Assembly: GCA_030589225.1 (NCBI GenBank)
Contig: JAUUWD010000097.1
Span: forward strand, 1-6,440
Length of the DNA: 6,440 nucleotides
Direction: 5' to 3'
DNA from: Desulfobacteraceae bacterium
Lineage (GTDB): Bacteria; Desulfobacterota; DSM-4660; Desulfatiglandales; Desulfatiglandaceae
Below the pieces are notes generated by a model. That model was not told where the DNA came from, searched no databases, and worked only from the letters and a program-made list of their open reading frames with translations. Each line of letters starts with the position of its first letter. The stretch's first letter is position 1. This document shows positions 6,244 to 6,440 of the stretch, one piece after another. The translations under genes and the position numbers were made by a program.

Positions 6244-6440
6244 GGCCGGTGTGGGTTTGCAACGTCACCATCTTTTTCCTTCACATCCGAAATAGTCTTT
6301 ATTCTGTGTCTAAACCCATTGGAAAATTCTTTCATCCTCTCTACACAGTTATTGGGATCTCGACCGTGTAGACGATATTCTTCGAAATTATCAAGCCAGC
6401 TTGACCCGGCCCTGGGGCAAGACTGGAGAAATTCCATAAA
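6231..6440 (-). CDS. Possible 3' end of an unrecognised gene entering from the right edge
   Basis: The minus-strand frame is open from the window edge to a TAA at 6233-6231, giving about 69 residues. It includes SSWLDNFEEYRLHGRDPNN, then VERMKEFSNGFRHRIK and a polar tail. The composition is charged, protein-like and low in membrane residues, but I recognise no family. Its first ATG (6437-6435) lies at the very edge, so whether the gene begins there or further right cannot be seen. In its favour, its stop lies just beyond the hairpin that follows the aldolase stop, a typical convergent arrangement. An open frame of 70 codons can also occur by chance. Confidence 0.35.
   Translation of the reverse strand, partial: FMEFLQSCPRAGSSWLDNFEEYRLHGRDPNNCVERMKEFSNGFRHRIKTISDVKEKDGDVANPHRPKSR

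Overview
The window looks like part of a chromosome from a Deltaproteobacterium (Desulfobacterota), most likely a relative of the Desulfobacteraceae. This is an inference from three things: the style of the GuaB and GuaA proteins, a MinD/ParA-type ATPase followed by a J-domain-like/RodZ-HTH protein, and large palindromic intergenic repeats. No 16S or other decisive marker is present, so the placement is moderate confidence.

Left part (1-2202): the 3' end of guaB (IMP dehydrogenase) is followed by a complete guaA (GMP synthase). Together these convert IMP to XMP and then to GMP. The 249-bp gap between them holds a 179-bp near-perfect palindrome (441-619) with 16-bp perfect terminal inverted repeats. 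It looks like a miniature mobile or interspersed element inserted between the two genes.

Middle part (2220-3712): two tightly coupled genes follow guaA after 17 bp and overlap each other by 4 bp. One encodes a deviant-Walker MinD/ParA-like ATPase. The other encodes a small protein with a degenerate J-like N-terminus and a RodZ-type helix-turn-helix, but no membrane segment. They look like an ATPase/partner pair of unknown function.

On the minus strand (3713-4202), converging stop-to-stop on that operon, lies a decayed GalT-like (HIT-superfamily nucleotidylyltransferase) gene. Its N-terminal start and C-terminal part survive in different frames, and the middle is missing.

The 398-bp noncoding stretch 4203-4600 holds a 9-bp AT-rich inverted repeat, a weak promoter candidate, a second nested palindrome (about 4453-4557), and a 7-bp hairpin that buries the ribosome binding site of the next gene.

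Right part (4601-6440): an uncharacterised exported protein with a Sec signal peptide is followed 19 bp later by a PLP-dependent low-specificity threonine aldolase. A short hairpin separates the aldolase from a possible, unrecognised minus-strand gene that enters from the right edge. No tRNA, rRNA, CRISPR array or transposase gene was seen.
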